NCBI GenBank assembly: GCA_002077065.1
Contig: NAJO01000099.1
Span: 1-43,422 of the forward strand
Reading direction: 5' to 3'
Source: Cryoendolithus antarcticus
Taxonomy: Eukaryota > Ascomycota > Dothideomycetes > Cladosporiales > Cladosporiaceae
DNA length: 43,422 bases
The number at the start of each line of letters is the position of its first letter. Positions within the stretch are counted from its first letter, which is position 1. The notes under the pieces are model-generated. The model was not told the DNA's origin and ran no database searches. It saw only the letters and a program-made list of their open reading frames with translations. A program made the position numbers and the translations under genes. Shown piece after piece: positions 21,080-31,238 of this stretch.

Positions 21080-22710
21080 AGCTACTACAGGAAAGACAAG
21101 ACAATGGATCACATTATGGGAGACCTTGACGCGACTCGAGAGCAAAATCGACAACTTTGCAATGAAATCCTTCAGTGCGCGTCCAGCTAGTACACCTGTG
21201 AGCTGGACATTGCCAGATGGGCCCTTGGTAGAAGCTGCACAAAATCACACGCAGCATCGGAGTCCATATCCACACAATATCATGCTCTGGCCCGCTGTTC
21301 ACGCTCACTCTTCAGACCTAAGCGTTGACCCTGCCATCAACTCACAGCACGTCCTACGGGAAGCCAAGTTCTGGTTCATCGAACTCGAAATGTCCAAACA
21401 CCCAGATCTGATTCCTGTAATCACGGGATTACACTGCTTCAGCGTAGGCTTCGAACCGTTAGAAAATCATCGAACGTCGGGCGCGGTCTTTCCGGCCTTT
21501 GACCGTGCAAGGAACACAAGCATGCTGTAACGCCTATTTCAATTTCTTCAACGTCCTCTATCCAATTCTCGACCACGAGGCTTTAGTGGACGGCACTGTC
21601 GCGAAGCTGTTACGAGAGGGGTACAGAGAGGATGATCCAAGCAGCGTGCTGGCCATGTTCTTGCTTCCACTCGGCGGTGTCGCTGTTGAAGGCGTGTTTG
21701 AACCGCCTGTGACTGTAGTCAAAGGTCAGCCGAGAGGCATGCGAGGCGGTACAGTCGCACAACCGCCAGGTCTTGCGTTGTTTACTGAAGCCCGTCGGAG
21801 AGTCGGCTTTGTAGTGACGCAGTGCAGCTTGCAAAGTGTCCAGATTAACCTGCTGCAAGCAATGTATTACGAAGCTACAGCACGCCATCTGGGATTTTGG
21901 CGCTGTCCGGTAGCATCTTCGATGACATGTCAGGCCCCGTTTCGCTCCCAGCCTGTTGAGTAGTCCTCTCTAGCTGGCGATTTGATCAAGCGCGCATACT
22001 AAACATGCGTTCTGCACGAACACCAGAGCCGTCTCGACCTCGATCTTGCGCGCACCGGTATACATACAAGGAAAGAGAAGGTACCGCTGCCTCACTTTTA
22101 CGAAGCTCCAGAACAGCATTCACCATATCTACGACAACAAGAACAACAAGAAGGCAGCTCCATCAGCATTGGTGTTAGCTCCACACTAGTACAAGCTAGC
22201 GAAGAGTGAACTCATCCCAAGTACCACTTCCTTGCCCTGATCGTATTGGACCGCCTGATCCTACGCATCCATGAGACAGTGAATGAACGAGCGTCCATTG
22301 TGAATGCAAGGCCGCCTTAGCGCGATCCTAGAAATCTCGCAGCTTTTTCTACGCAATACGAAGGTTCAACGACGAGGGCGAATCTTGGGTCGCTTTTGTT
22401 CACGATTTGGCGCAGCAATAGATTATCTGGCGGACTCCGTTACCACAATCTTTGCAATGGAGCAACGTTGACCAATTCAGATCCCAGGCTGCAGGCACAA
22501 TCACTCAACGATCATTGGAGGACCATGATGCAATGATTATCGGACAAACCTACAACCTGGACATGGTGAGAGCGCAGCTGAGGACGCGATTCTGCCAAGT
22601 ACGGTTCATCCTGTACAAACCGGTCATTTTCAAAGCCTTGCACTTTCCGGAGCTCATCACAACGGACGATCGCAACAGCTGCGCTGAAGCGATTCAGAAT
22701 GCATGCTAAT
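21080..22710 (+). pseudogene. Zn2Cys6-type transcription factor relic
   Basis: Pieces of one fungal-specific transcription-factor domain follow in order: a coiled-coil-like LTRLESKIDNFAMK (21117-21170), HNIMLWPAVHAH, FNVLYPILDHEALVDGTVAK, the long SVQINLLQAMYYEATARHLG, FWRC, then HEHQSRLDLDLARTGIHT, KVPLPHFYEAPEQ, KYHFLALIVLDRLILRIHET and FCQVRFILYKPVIFKALHFP. The last is a standard helix of this domain. Stops interrupt it at 22000-22002 (TAA where the family has Trp in A-Y-W-T-C), 22207-22209 and 22318-22320, and there are frame changes near 21115 and 21530. No complete zinc cluster can be read upstream. The gene is dead. Confidence 0.75.
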
Positions 22711-23584
22711 GGCCTATTGTCATAGCACCACCGAAGGAAAAGAGAAGGCTAGTATCGCATATGTTCACTTGAACGCAGAATCCTACCAAAATATGGCTAG
22801 TCCTCAATATATGCTCTATCAATTCCTGCTTACGGCAGATTCTTGAAGTGAGTAGGTTCCTGGACTGGCAAGAGATCAAGAGCACTGTTGGCTTGATGCT
22901 TGAATGGACAAGAGATGTCAGACCAATCGATAGTATTGCCGAGTGGAGCGGGGGGTTTTTGGAGCCGCCGTACAATCTTTGACCTGAATGACGCTTGGAC
23001 ATTCCTGAACCTATCAAAGATGGGCGGTTTGAACAGTACTTTTCTCTTTGGATTCCAATTCCATGTGCTATTCGCAGCTTTCCAGAAAGACATTAGTATG
23101 CCGCCTGATGATGGAGGATCTGCTATGCACCAGTGGCTGTACATATTCGGAAATCATCCGGTCAATGCCGCACCGCAAAGCCAAACCATGTCAGATACAT
23201 GATGCCAGCTTCGATGTAGCATGTTCATGACCTGGCGCGCCACTATGCATAGCGAGGAGAATATTCTGTATGACAAGTAAATGGGACGGGCTAATCGAGG
23301 TAAGGCACCCGTCCGTACTGGCCATGGCTCGAATATGGCGTAGAGGAGTGTTGTGACACATCAAATGTCATCCACTTCGGTTCTTCTAGAACCTTGCTGT
23401 CTATTTTGTAAGTTGGCGACATCGGCGCAAGGCCGCGCAGATACGATATTGTCCCCTCGAGCAGCCTTTTGAAGCGCTGTTGCGGCACAAGAGGGTTCCA
23501 TCACTTGTCATACTTAAATTGCAAACATGACAAGCATGTTGCCAGATTATCTGGTAAGCTCGTTACTTATCATTCGTGAGAAGT
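22711..23584. other. No recognisable gene
   Basis: Frames at 22900-23202 (plus), 22830-23144 (minus) and 23291-23488 (minus) lack motifs. The first part may be the decayed 3' end of the regulator at 21080-22710. Confidence 0.4.
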
Positions 23585-23990
23585 GCATCGAGACAAGTGT
23601 ACTTATGCGTGAGAGTGACGTGACTGATAATGACAGTAGGGTAGCACGGAGTGACGCCGTCAAATACGGCTGTGCTCTGCGTGGCCGCTTCGAGACAGCG
23701 TTCACAAGCCTGCCAAATCTCCGATTCGCTCATGCCATAGATGGCATCGGAACATGGATAACGGCCTCGTCACGCGGTTTCTCATGAACGTTTCTGACAT
23801 TGTCGCAGATAGGATATCCTGTCTGGCCAAAGGCATGATGTGGAGTGTGTAGTCCAAAAACGGGCGTTTGACCAGATATCGAACACCTGGAAAGTCAACA
23901 GATCAGCAAGGCGGCGGGATGAAGCGCGCAATAGAGATGCGGAAGCCCACCATGAAATTCCCGAGCAGGTCGCAAAGCTGTCCTGGCACT
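23585..23990 (-). pseudogene. Cytochrome P450 relic
   Basis: Read on the minus strand, one frame gives LLGNFMVGFRISIARFIPPP, a TGA, then SVDFPGVRYLVKRPFLDYTL, HIMPLARQDILSATMSETFM and RNRV. This resembles the F-G region of fungal P450s. A second frame continues with GMSESEIWQACERCLEAATQ, STAVF, resembling the 'M-x-E-x-E-I' entry and I-helix (A-G-x-E/Q-x-T) of the same family. No heme-binding F-x-x-G-x-R-x-C-x-G is found on the 3' side, so the last third is missing. At least one stop and one frame change are visible. The call rests on two adjacent weak motifs. Confidence 0.45.
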
Positions 23991-25924
23991 GTGCGTGCGG
24001 GAGAATATAGCATACCCTGGGCGAAGAGTCAAGTCTGTTGTTTGAGCGGTTCAAGATACTCTTGACTTACGTAATACTTTGCGCGCAATCGCGCGGCCAG
24101 AATATTGTCCGCCGGCTGTTCCTCATCATCTCAATTATGTCCAACTGGAAGTGACTGGCGCCAAGAAGTCAGAACAGGTTAAAACCTCGAAGAGTGGCCC
24201 GGACTCGATCTGGCGGTTGGGTGAGACAGTCAGATCCGTACATCCCTCGGTAAACCTGGTTAAGCTCCAGGCGTAGAAATAGCTGCGCGCTGTAGGATAT
24301 TAATGATGTCGTTATATACTTTCCGGTGAGTCTGCTCGGGAGGTGGCTGGAGGCATTGTACTCGTCCCCACATTATATTCTGCGGCATCAAAAGAAGACG
24401 TTCGATGCTCTGTATGCCGCTGGACGGCAAACGCAAGTTGGCAAGAATATCACTTACAAGTTGGAGACAAGTCCAGGCAACGAGTCCGATCTGTCCTGCG
24501 CTTTGATCACAGATGCGGACCTGTCTCTTAGATAGCTTCTTACAAATATCGCCGCGAGCCGTCTAGTAGTTCTTGTTGTATAGCTTGAACGGATTAAGGA
24601 GGGTCATTGCTACCCGACTAGCTCTTCTCATCCAGCTCATACTTTCACCGACCCTATCTAGTTGACCTTTGTACAGACCAGAAAAAAAGAACATCTGAGC
24701 ATAGACAAGGTCGTTACTCTTGCCTTACTCTCCAAGCATCTCAGCTATTTTTGCGTAGCAAGCGAGTACGAGCAGAGAGTCAGTAATTGACGACCTGAGA
24801 GACGCCGTGTTTAGTATTGGGTTTTGAAGGGGTCGGGACGGAGACCGTTATATGGAGTCAGCACAGTCGAATGAGGTTGAGCCATCTATGGAGTCTCGAA
24901 GTCGTTCCGCCATCACAGAAGCTGTCGAGTACTGCCGTGCGATCTCGCTGCTTCCCAGGCCTGTATTCCGTCCTGTCGGTGCGCCTTCTTCTCTGCAGGG
25001 CAGCGTGCTTTCCTGCAAACACGGCTCATCATGCGCAAGGATAAGATACACCATCGTGTTCTGCGGCGAACGTGCCACCATCTGTCTCTCCACAGTCGCT
25101 CAAGTGGGCACACATATCTCGGGGTCCCCAAGGTGATGACAACATTTTCGATTTGGTGATCCGCAGCAACCATGATCCCTTGGCGAATATATCCCTTCTG
25201 CGTCACCGCATCGGCAGCACGCTTGTGCGTACAACGGAAGCGTTAGGAAATTTTACACCATTCTCCGAAGCGTCCCACTGTCTAATAACGGACGCAAAAT
25301 GTGTATGTGCTTGATGTAGCTGTCATAGAGTGACGTACGGTGTCGACATCAATTCTAGCATATGACCAGGACCCTGACCTGCATATATGGGCGGACAACC
25401 CACTCGTGGAGCGAGTCGGGGGTTGGAAGAGTCATCTCCATCAACTTCATGATAACCAGTATCGCCGTGGGGTGTGCTCAAGCGGCGGCTGGACTGGAGT
25501 TGTCCACGAGCTCTCTTGCCAGACTCACAGAGCGGAAGGAGTTCACGGTGTTGCGCGTCTTCAACGTAGATCTCGGCCATCCCTAGGCCTGCTTTATTAA
25601 GACATACTGGACGCTTCGCCGAAAGAGCAGAACCTGGTGTGGTGCTGTGCGATGGTCGTCGAACTGTGGTCGTGGCTTCACACTTATGGAATTCCCGGCA
25701 GAGACGTCAGATTTCGGGATGATAGTCAGTGTGTCACCGCTTATTCATGATATCGTGCAGATTGAGCGTGAGAGTTAGCTTTCCAGACGTCCAGACTCGT
25801 AGTCGGTAACACGGAACTGTAGCAAATACATCATACTCTCGCGTACGCCTAACCTCACTAGCATCGGTGATGTCGTCTTGCATGCCGAACACTACATAGC
25901 AACGCCCTTGGCCGCACCGCGAGC
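23991..25924. other. Decayed sequence, no firm gene
   Basis: Open frames are short and on both strands. The part from 23991 to about 24530 could hold the N-terminal half of the P450 relic, but I cannot align it. On the minus strand at 24848-25093, the words NTMVYLILAHDE and LGSSEIARQYSTA recall the C-terminal half of flavin-dependent oxidoreductases. This is too weak to call. Nothing else stands out. Confidence 0.35.
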
Positions 25925-28900
25925 ATGGCGGAACCGCACTCTGCTGCTCCGGCTGGCGCGAGCACGCTGGAGACGAATGGCATTGTAGAGAATGCTGCGC
26001 CTGGCAGCCAGATACCGGGTACATGCAGCTCGCGCACCTGATATGCGTCGCGAGTGCCCAGGCTGATTATAGTATTGCATAGGCTACCCGAATTTTAGAA
26101 GACTGCGCGCATCGAGAGCTTGCAAGGTACGGTGAATGCAGTGACATGTGATTGAGCAATGCTGACTGAAGCTGCAGACTTGCCATACCCGGAAGGTATA
26201 CTACTGGACCAGATTGAACATGAAGCTGTAGGACAGGAACACTTACAATATGGGAAGATTCGATGTGACGCCGCGAGCCTAGGAGTGCCATGCACAAATT
26301 GCGTGGCCTTCTCTATCAGATGCGATGTCCCCACGCCGAAGAGGAAGAAGACCGCAGGCGGCAGGAAAGAGTCGAGCAAGTATGTACACACGGCAGCACA
26401 AGGGCCGGACTTCCCTGGATCACTCAGCTCACGTGTGCTCCTCCATAGTGAGCGTCGCGAGTCCTACGCCGAAAACGATGACCGATCCCCGTCCGCCTTT
26501 CAACCGGGTACTCTACCTCTGTCTGTCCCCGCAGCCCGTCCTCGAGACTTCCCTGATACGATCGGCTCTAAATCCCAAGCTGGTATGCCCGAAATCGAGC
26601 TCAGCGACACCTGCGCCGACCAGCAACGTCTGCACAATGGTACTTGGGCGCAGTACATGAAGCCTAAGTTCGCTCTTGCACCGATCAAGGAAGCAGGTCG
26701 TGTGGCATACCTCGGTGAATCTTCAAATCTGTCCCTGCTAGTCCAAGATCAAAATGGCGCAACAGATGTAGTCCACTACCCATTGCCGGAGAATGTCCGA
26801 GGCGCAAGAGCTCGTGCAAACGAACTCGACAATGTGGAGATCGACATCCTGCACCAGCGCGGCGCCTTTCTGCTACCTCCGCGCGCGCTATGCGATGAGC
26901 TGGTAGATGCCTACTTCCAGTGGATCGCACCCATCTGCCCTGTCATCAATCGCTCAAAGTTCATGCGGCGGTATCGGGATGCTAAGAATCCTCCGAGTCT
27001 GCTTCTACTTCAGGCAATCCTACTGGCGGGCAGTAGGGTGTGTTCGAATCCCCAGCTGATGGACGCAAATGGGAGCACGACACCGGCTGCCATGACATTC
27101 TACAACAGAGCGAAGGCACTCTACGATGCAAATTACGAAGATGATCGAGTCACGATCGTGCAGGCGTTGATATTGATGGGGTGGTATTGGGAGGGTCCGG
27201 AAGGCATATTATGTCCTCGCTGACATTCAGGTGTTGCGGATATACTGACTCTCTCGCAGGTAAGGCTACCTGGAATGAACTCGCGACAACGCTACAATCT
27301 GACATCGCCGCAGATGTTACTAGAAACGTGTCTTACTGGAGTCGAGTTGCGATGATTGTGGCGCAGGGGTCAGGGATGCATCGAAGGTGAGTCGAGACGA
27401 GTTTCATTGGATTGCCTTAGTGGATTCGCTACCTTGAACGCGGTCGGTCTGCTACAATTGTGCATTTCTGCCTAAGAGTCAGGTGTGCCGCTTCGGCGCG
27501 TGTCCGCGGTCAGTGTCCGAGTTGCGAACTGGGGACACGCACGATAAAAAGCGAAGGTGGAGAGGGCCATACTCCTTGCAACACGAGACTGAAAATACGC
27601 AGCGTTGAAGGTTCACAGCTAAGTCAAGCCGACAAACGACTCTGGAAACGAATATGGTGGACACTCTTTACCCGCGACCGATCAGTGGCCGTAGCGCTCG
27701 GACGACCCGTGACAAGCAACATCGAGGACTCCGACGTGGAGATGGTGTCGGAAGACGACTTTCACGACGACGAACCGGATCGACCTGCAGAGTATGCCCC
27801 AAACCCCATACATGTGCAGTTCTTCATCAACTACGTCAAGCTGTGCGAAATCATGGGCTTGGTGCTCTCACAACAATACTCTGTGGCATCGAAAACGCGG
27901 CGGAAGAATGCCCTGGACCTTACATATAGCGACATGGCGCTTGCGGACTGGCTGCAGAACTGCCCACCCGAAGTTCGGTGGGAACAGCAACGGCATCACT
28001 TCTGGTCGGCGCTGTTGCACTCAAACTACTAGTGAGCGCGGGTATACTACAGCTGTCAGGCAATTGACTGACATGTCGCAGCACCACGCTCTGCTTACTG
28101 CATCGCGCGCACATCCCCCCAGCTGGTTCAGAGGCGTCTGCGCGGCAAAACGGCTTTGCCGACGAGACCGCATATCCATCTCGAACGATTGCATATCAGG
28201 CGGCCGCGATGATCACTGCGATTGTCGAGACGTTGACACAGCATGACCAGATTCAACATACGCCGGCGTTCATGTAAGCTACCTACAAGCTTTTCTCCGA
28301 GGCACAACCCACCAACAGCATTGCAGTGTCTACAGCTTGTTTTCCGCACTGATTATGCACGTCTATCAGATGCGCTCATCGAATCAGTCGGTTGTGTCAC
28401 TGACACAGCAGCGGACAAGAACATGCATGAGCGCACTGAAGGACGTATCGAAAGTGTGGCTCGTCGCAAAGATGGTGCATACGCTCTTCGAATCAATCTT
28501 GGGCACTAAAATGCTCGAAGAAAGACGTCAGCAAGCTCCTGGCCGACAGCACAGCAAGGTCAAGCGAAATGGGCATAGCAGATCTCATACGAAAGACATC
28601 ACCCCAGCAGAACCGGCAGAACTGCGAAAGCGTAAGTTTGACGACATGGAGCTGGGTTACTCTAACGGCCCGCCCGCACCGCAAATGTCGTATGAACGCT
28701 CGCGCCCACAATCGCCAGCAATCACTCCATTGCGAGAGTGGCCGCGACAGACGCAAGCCCAGCAACAACAAAACCTCCCTGCACTCTCAGCCGCGCCACC
28801 CCAAGCGCCACCACTCAAATCTAATGACGCTTTCATAGGCGCCTCTCGAAGCAATACGCGGCCTACCACCCCCTTCAATGGCTTCTACCCTGGCACACCT

Positions 28901-29380
28901 CCAGATCTGTTCCTGCACACACGAAACTCGCCCAAGCTGTCCGAAGATCTGTGGCAGAATTACCAACCCGACCGACTCTTCCCGCCTGAAGCTACCGGCA
29001 TGTTCCCTCTGCTCTCTCCACAAGGCATCCTCGATCCCGCTCTTCGCTCAGTGCCGCAGAATTCCGCGCCGCAGATGCAGCAGCCACCGCCACCCTCGCA
29101 ATCATTGCCCTCACAGCAGCAACAACACCAGCCGCCGCCTATGGCTCAGATGACGTATCCCAATGACCCCCATGCATGGGCGCATATGCCCAATATGAGT
29201 TCGGCTGGGGCTGGTAGGGGCATGGAGAGCGATCAGTGGAGTAATGCTAGTAGTGGAGTTGGCTTTGGCGGGAACGTCGTGCCTACCACACTGAATGTCG
29301 GGGATTGGTTCGAGTTCTTTGGTATCCCTGATGGCAGTCCGCTGAATGCTTTGGGTGGAGGCGCTGGGGGCTATGGCTGA
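25925..29380 (+). CDS. CTF1/FarA-family Zn2Cys6 regulator, nine exons
   Basis: Splicing gives nine exons: 25925-26018, 26083-26126, 26178-26195, 26258-26379, 26449-27203, 27314-27386, 27603-28031, 28082-28273 and 28327-29380. They add up to 2781 nt, an exact 926 codons plus stop and close to the family length. FarA/CTF1 proteins bind CCTCGG-type sites and switch on fatty-acid oxidation and cutinase genes in response to lipids. The zinc cluster is complete (C45, C48, C55, C64, C67, C74; spacing CX2CX6CX8CX2CX6C), preceded by GYPNFRRLRASRAC and followed by PTPKRKK. The middle domain starts near residue 243 (LVDAYFQWIAPICPVINRSK) and includes QALILMGWYWEGPEDVTRNV, VAQGSGMHRS, KRLWKRIWWTLFTRDRSVAV. 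The tail is Pro/Gln-rich and ends with the family motif VPTTLNVGDWFEFFG. The 69-bp intron at 26380-26448 is in frame, so its removal is inferred from the good GTATGT donor. No stop or indel is seen. This is the best preserved gene here. Confidence 0.88.
26178..26195 (+). other. 18-nt micro-exon of the FarA-like gene
   Basis: This exon encodes only T-C-H-T-R-K (residues 47-52) and carries the second zinc-binding Cys. It is flanked by introns 26127-26177 (51 bp, donor GTACGG, branch GCTGAC, end GCTGCAG) and 26196-26257 (62 bp, donor GTATAC, branch CTTAC, end AAG). Without it the zinc cluster has one Cys too few and the CX2CX6C spacing fails. With it the spacing is perfect and phase is kept. Confidence 0.8.
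27204..27313 (+). other. GC-AG intron with three branch-site/CAG units
   Basis: Family alignment fixes the exon junction: WEGPE+D+VTRNV requires the exon to end with G at 27203 and resume at 27314. The donor is then GCATAT, not GT. Inside are three consecutive branch-site plus CAG ends: CTGACATTCAG (to 27230), CTGACTCTCTCGCAG (to 27259) and CTGACATCGCCGCAG (to 27313). The second is followed at once by GTAAGG, a perfect donor. The segment may be two abutting introns of 56 and 54 bp. Confidence 0.65.
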
Positions 29381-29826
29381 GGCGTCTGAGCGTGAGAATC
29401 GGAGATGCAAGATGACACGATTCGGGCTTGCGAGATCAAGGAGTATAGCAGATGTCTTTCGAGAGACCCGTGTTGGGCTGCAGTGGACGACTTCATGGCG
29501 TCTCAGGGCGTAGGCCTATCTTCCTAGCTCAGCGAAGCGCATAAATGGATGGGGCGCACAGCGACAATGAGGCACAGTTGGCGGAGTCAGCTTCCGCTTC
29601 GCACAACTCGAGAGTGTCATGAAAGCGCATAAGTAGTCTGCACGCCGTGAAATTCGTGGTGCTCGCGCTCCGAGCGACTCTTGTCCAGCTTACTGCAAAT
29701 TTGACTTCATCGGCCATGATCACGTGCGGCCACTCAACTTCCCATCCCCATGCACGCATAGAATCCTGTACCACATGCTCGCTCACAAGCCCAATCTCCG
29801 CCCAGTACCGATGACGTTCACCAACA
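29381..29826. other. 3' flank of the FarA-like gene
   Basis: No gene is seen. A 130-codon minus-strand frame at 29529-29921 overlaps the start of the TenA relic on the opposite strand and has no motif. Confidence 0.5.
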
Positions 29827-30638
29827 ATGCCCTCGCTTACCTCATCCCTCCTGCACTGCCTCCCTCTCCCCACCCACTCCGCAACCCAACACCCCTTCCT
29901 CACCATCGTCGCCCAATTCAACGTCGCCCTCCCCTCCCTAATCGCCTGGCTCGCTCAAGACCGCTTGTAACTCCTCGCTTACGTAAATTTCCTCGGCACT
30001 ATCCTCTCTCGCTCCGGTGCCACAGACCGCGAACAGAGCTTAGCATGGCGGGTAGGAGAAACCTGCATCGAGGGATTGGAGATGGTGAAGGGGGAGCTGA
30101 GGTTGAGGAGACTGCCAGGGTTGAGGGATGGGAAGGGGAGGTGTGTGAGGTCCGGGCGGGGACGGAAACGAAGGCGCATCGGGATTTGTTCGTGGGAGCT
30201 GCTGCGCCGAATCGGCCGTGGATTGTTACCTTGGTGGCGCTGTGGGGCAAGGAGGAGTATCATATGAGCACCTGGAAATACGCGGCTACGAAGATGGTTT
30301 TGACTCCGAAGGCGTAAGGGAAGCATGTCATGCAAAGGGTGTCCATCCGGAGATGGAGTTCGGTGGAGTTCGAGGCTTTTGTTGCGAGGGTTGGGGGGCT
30401 GATCAATAAGTTTTGGAGTGGAGCCGAGGAGGGGGGATGGGAATGGGAGGAGTGTGAGAAGATTTGGAGGCAGGTGCTTTGGACTGGGAGGGCGTTTTGG
30501 CTCGAGGTTGGGGATGAGGAGGAGGGGAGAAAGGAGGCAAAGGAGGGAGGAAAGAAGAAGGAGAGTGAGGAGGTGTCATTTAGGGAGGGAGCAAGAATGG
30601 CTCAGCAGATGGAGGATCGAAGTGGGCATGCGTCTTAG
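29827..30638 (+). pseudogene. TenA/THI-4/PQQC-family relic
   Basis: From the ATG at 29827 the frame reads MPSLTSSLLHCLPLPT, then ATQHPFLTIVAQFNVALPSL, IAWLAQDRL, stop, LLAYVNFLGTILSRS. This is the start of a TenA-type protein (heme-oxygenase-like helical fold; thiaminase II/thiamin salvage), whose first helices read 'H-P-F-L' and 'W-L-x-Q-D-R-x-Y-x-x-A-Y'. The stop (TAA) replaces the Tyr of that motif. A frame change near 30090 leads to RDLFVGAAAPNRPWIVTLVA, then another stop after MVLTPKA (30315). The C-terminal part then continues with WSSVEFEAFVARVGGLINKF and EECEKIWRQVLW. The expected catalytic Glu region before FW is altered (TGRAFW). Two stops and one frame change show a dead gene. The rest of the sequence is well conserved, so inactivation is probably not old. 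Confidence 0.7.
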
Positions 30639-31013
30639 TTGGCGAGCGTAAGATGACCGACCCTTTGTTTCTCTAATGGACCAACAAGCGACACGACCGG
30701 ATGTGGGCTGTCTTTGAGTTCTCTCTCGCGGATGGTCTTACGTTTCTATACTGCTGTACGAATGTGCGTGCTCAGAACGACCTTTCCCTGGGCAGCACCT
30801 ACGAGGCTTGTGATTGCACTCTTGAAAACTAAAAATCACAGCCTAAGGCTCTCCTCGGTATCGCAGAGATGCGCTGAGCCTCATTGCTAGCCTCAGTCGC
30901 CCTTTCCTCGCCATGCATATCGACATCTCCTGTACCGCCGTTTGGCGTGTCAGATCGAGCCAAGACACAACAAGATCTATCCGCTCTAGTTTCCGGCTCC
31001 GTGCATTCCCAGA
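30639..31013. other. No recognisable gene
   Basis: Short minus-strand frames at 30829-31062 and 30843-31202 overlap the plus-strand coiled-coil frame and carry no motif. Nothing else is seen. Confidence 0.45.
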
Positions 31014-31238
31014 ATGCTGAGCGACATTGTCGCCCATAATTTGGCGAACACGGCTGCAACATTCGAGCAGAAGCGCCTGGAGATCGCTGAGCTTTGCAGC
31101 CATGTAGAGCGGGCGCAAGCGCGTATGGAAAGCGACACGACCAGCATGAGAGAGCTCAAGATAGCCCTGCGTGATGCTGAAGCGAAAGAAGCTCGACGCC
31201 AAGCCAGCTTAAGACAAAGCTCACAGCACGTTTCGTGA
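31014..31238 (+). CDS. Short coiled-coil open frame
   Basis: A 74-codon frame (MLSDIVAHNLANTAATFEQK, RLEIAELCSHVERAQARMES and so on) has heptad-like spacing of Leu, Ile, Val and Ala with many charged residues, as in a coiled coil. I do not recognise a family. It lies just before the zinc-finger-like relic in another frame and could be a decayed first exon of that gene or an independent remnant. Confidence 0.3.
   Translation: MLSDIVAHNLANTAATFEQKRLEIAELCSHVERAQARMESDTTSMRELKIALRDAEAKEARRQASLRQSSQHVS

Noticed and set aside
24848..25093. Flavin oxidoreductase-like words on the minus strand
   Set aside because: Only two short segments fit and no cofactor motif was found, so it was left as a comment within the gene-free stretch.
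29529..29921. 130-codon minus-strand frame rich in Trp and Arg
   Set aside because: It is antisense to the start of the TenA relic and the 3' flank of the FarA-like gene, and has no motif.
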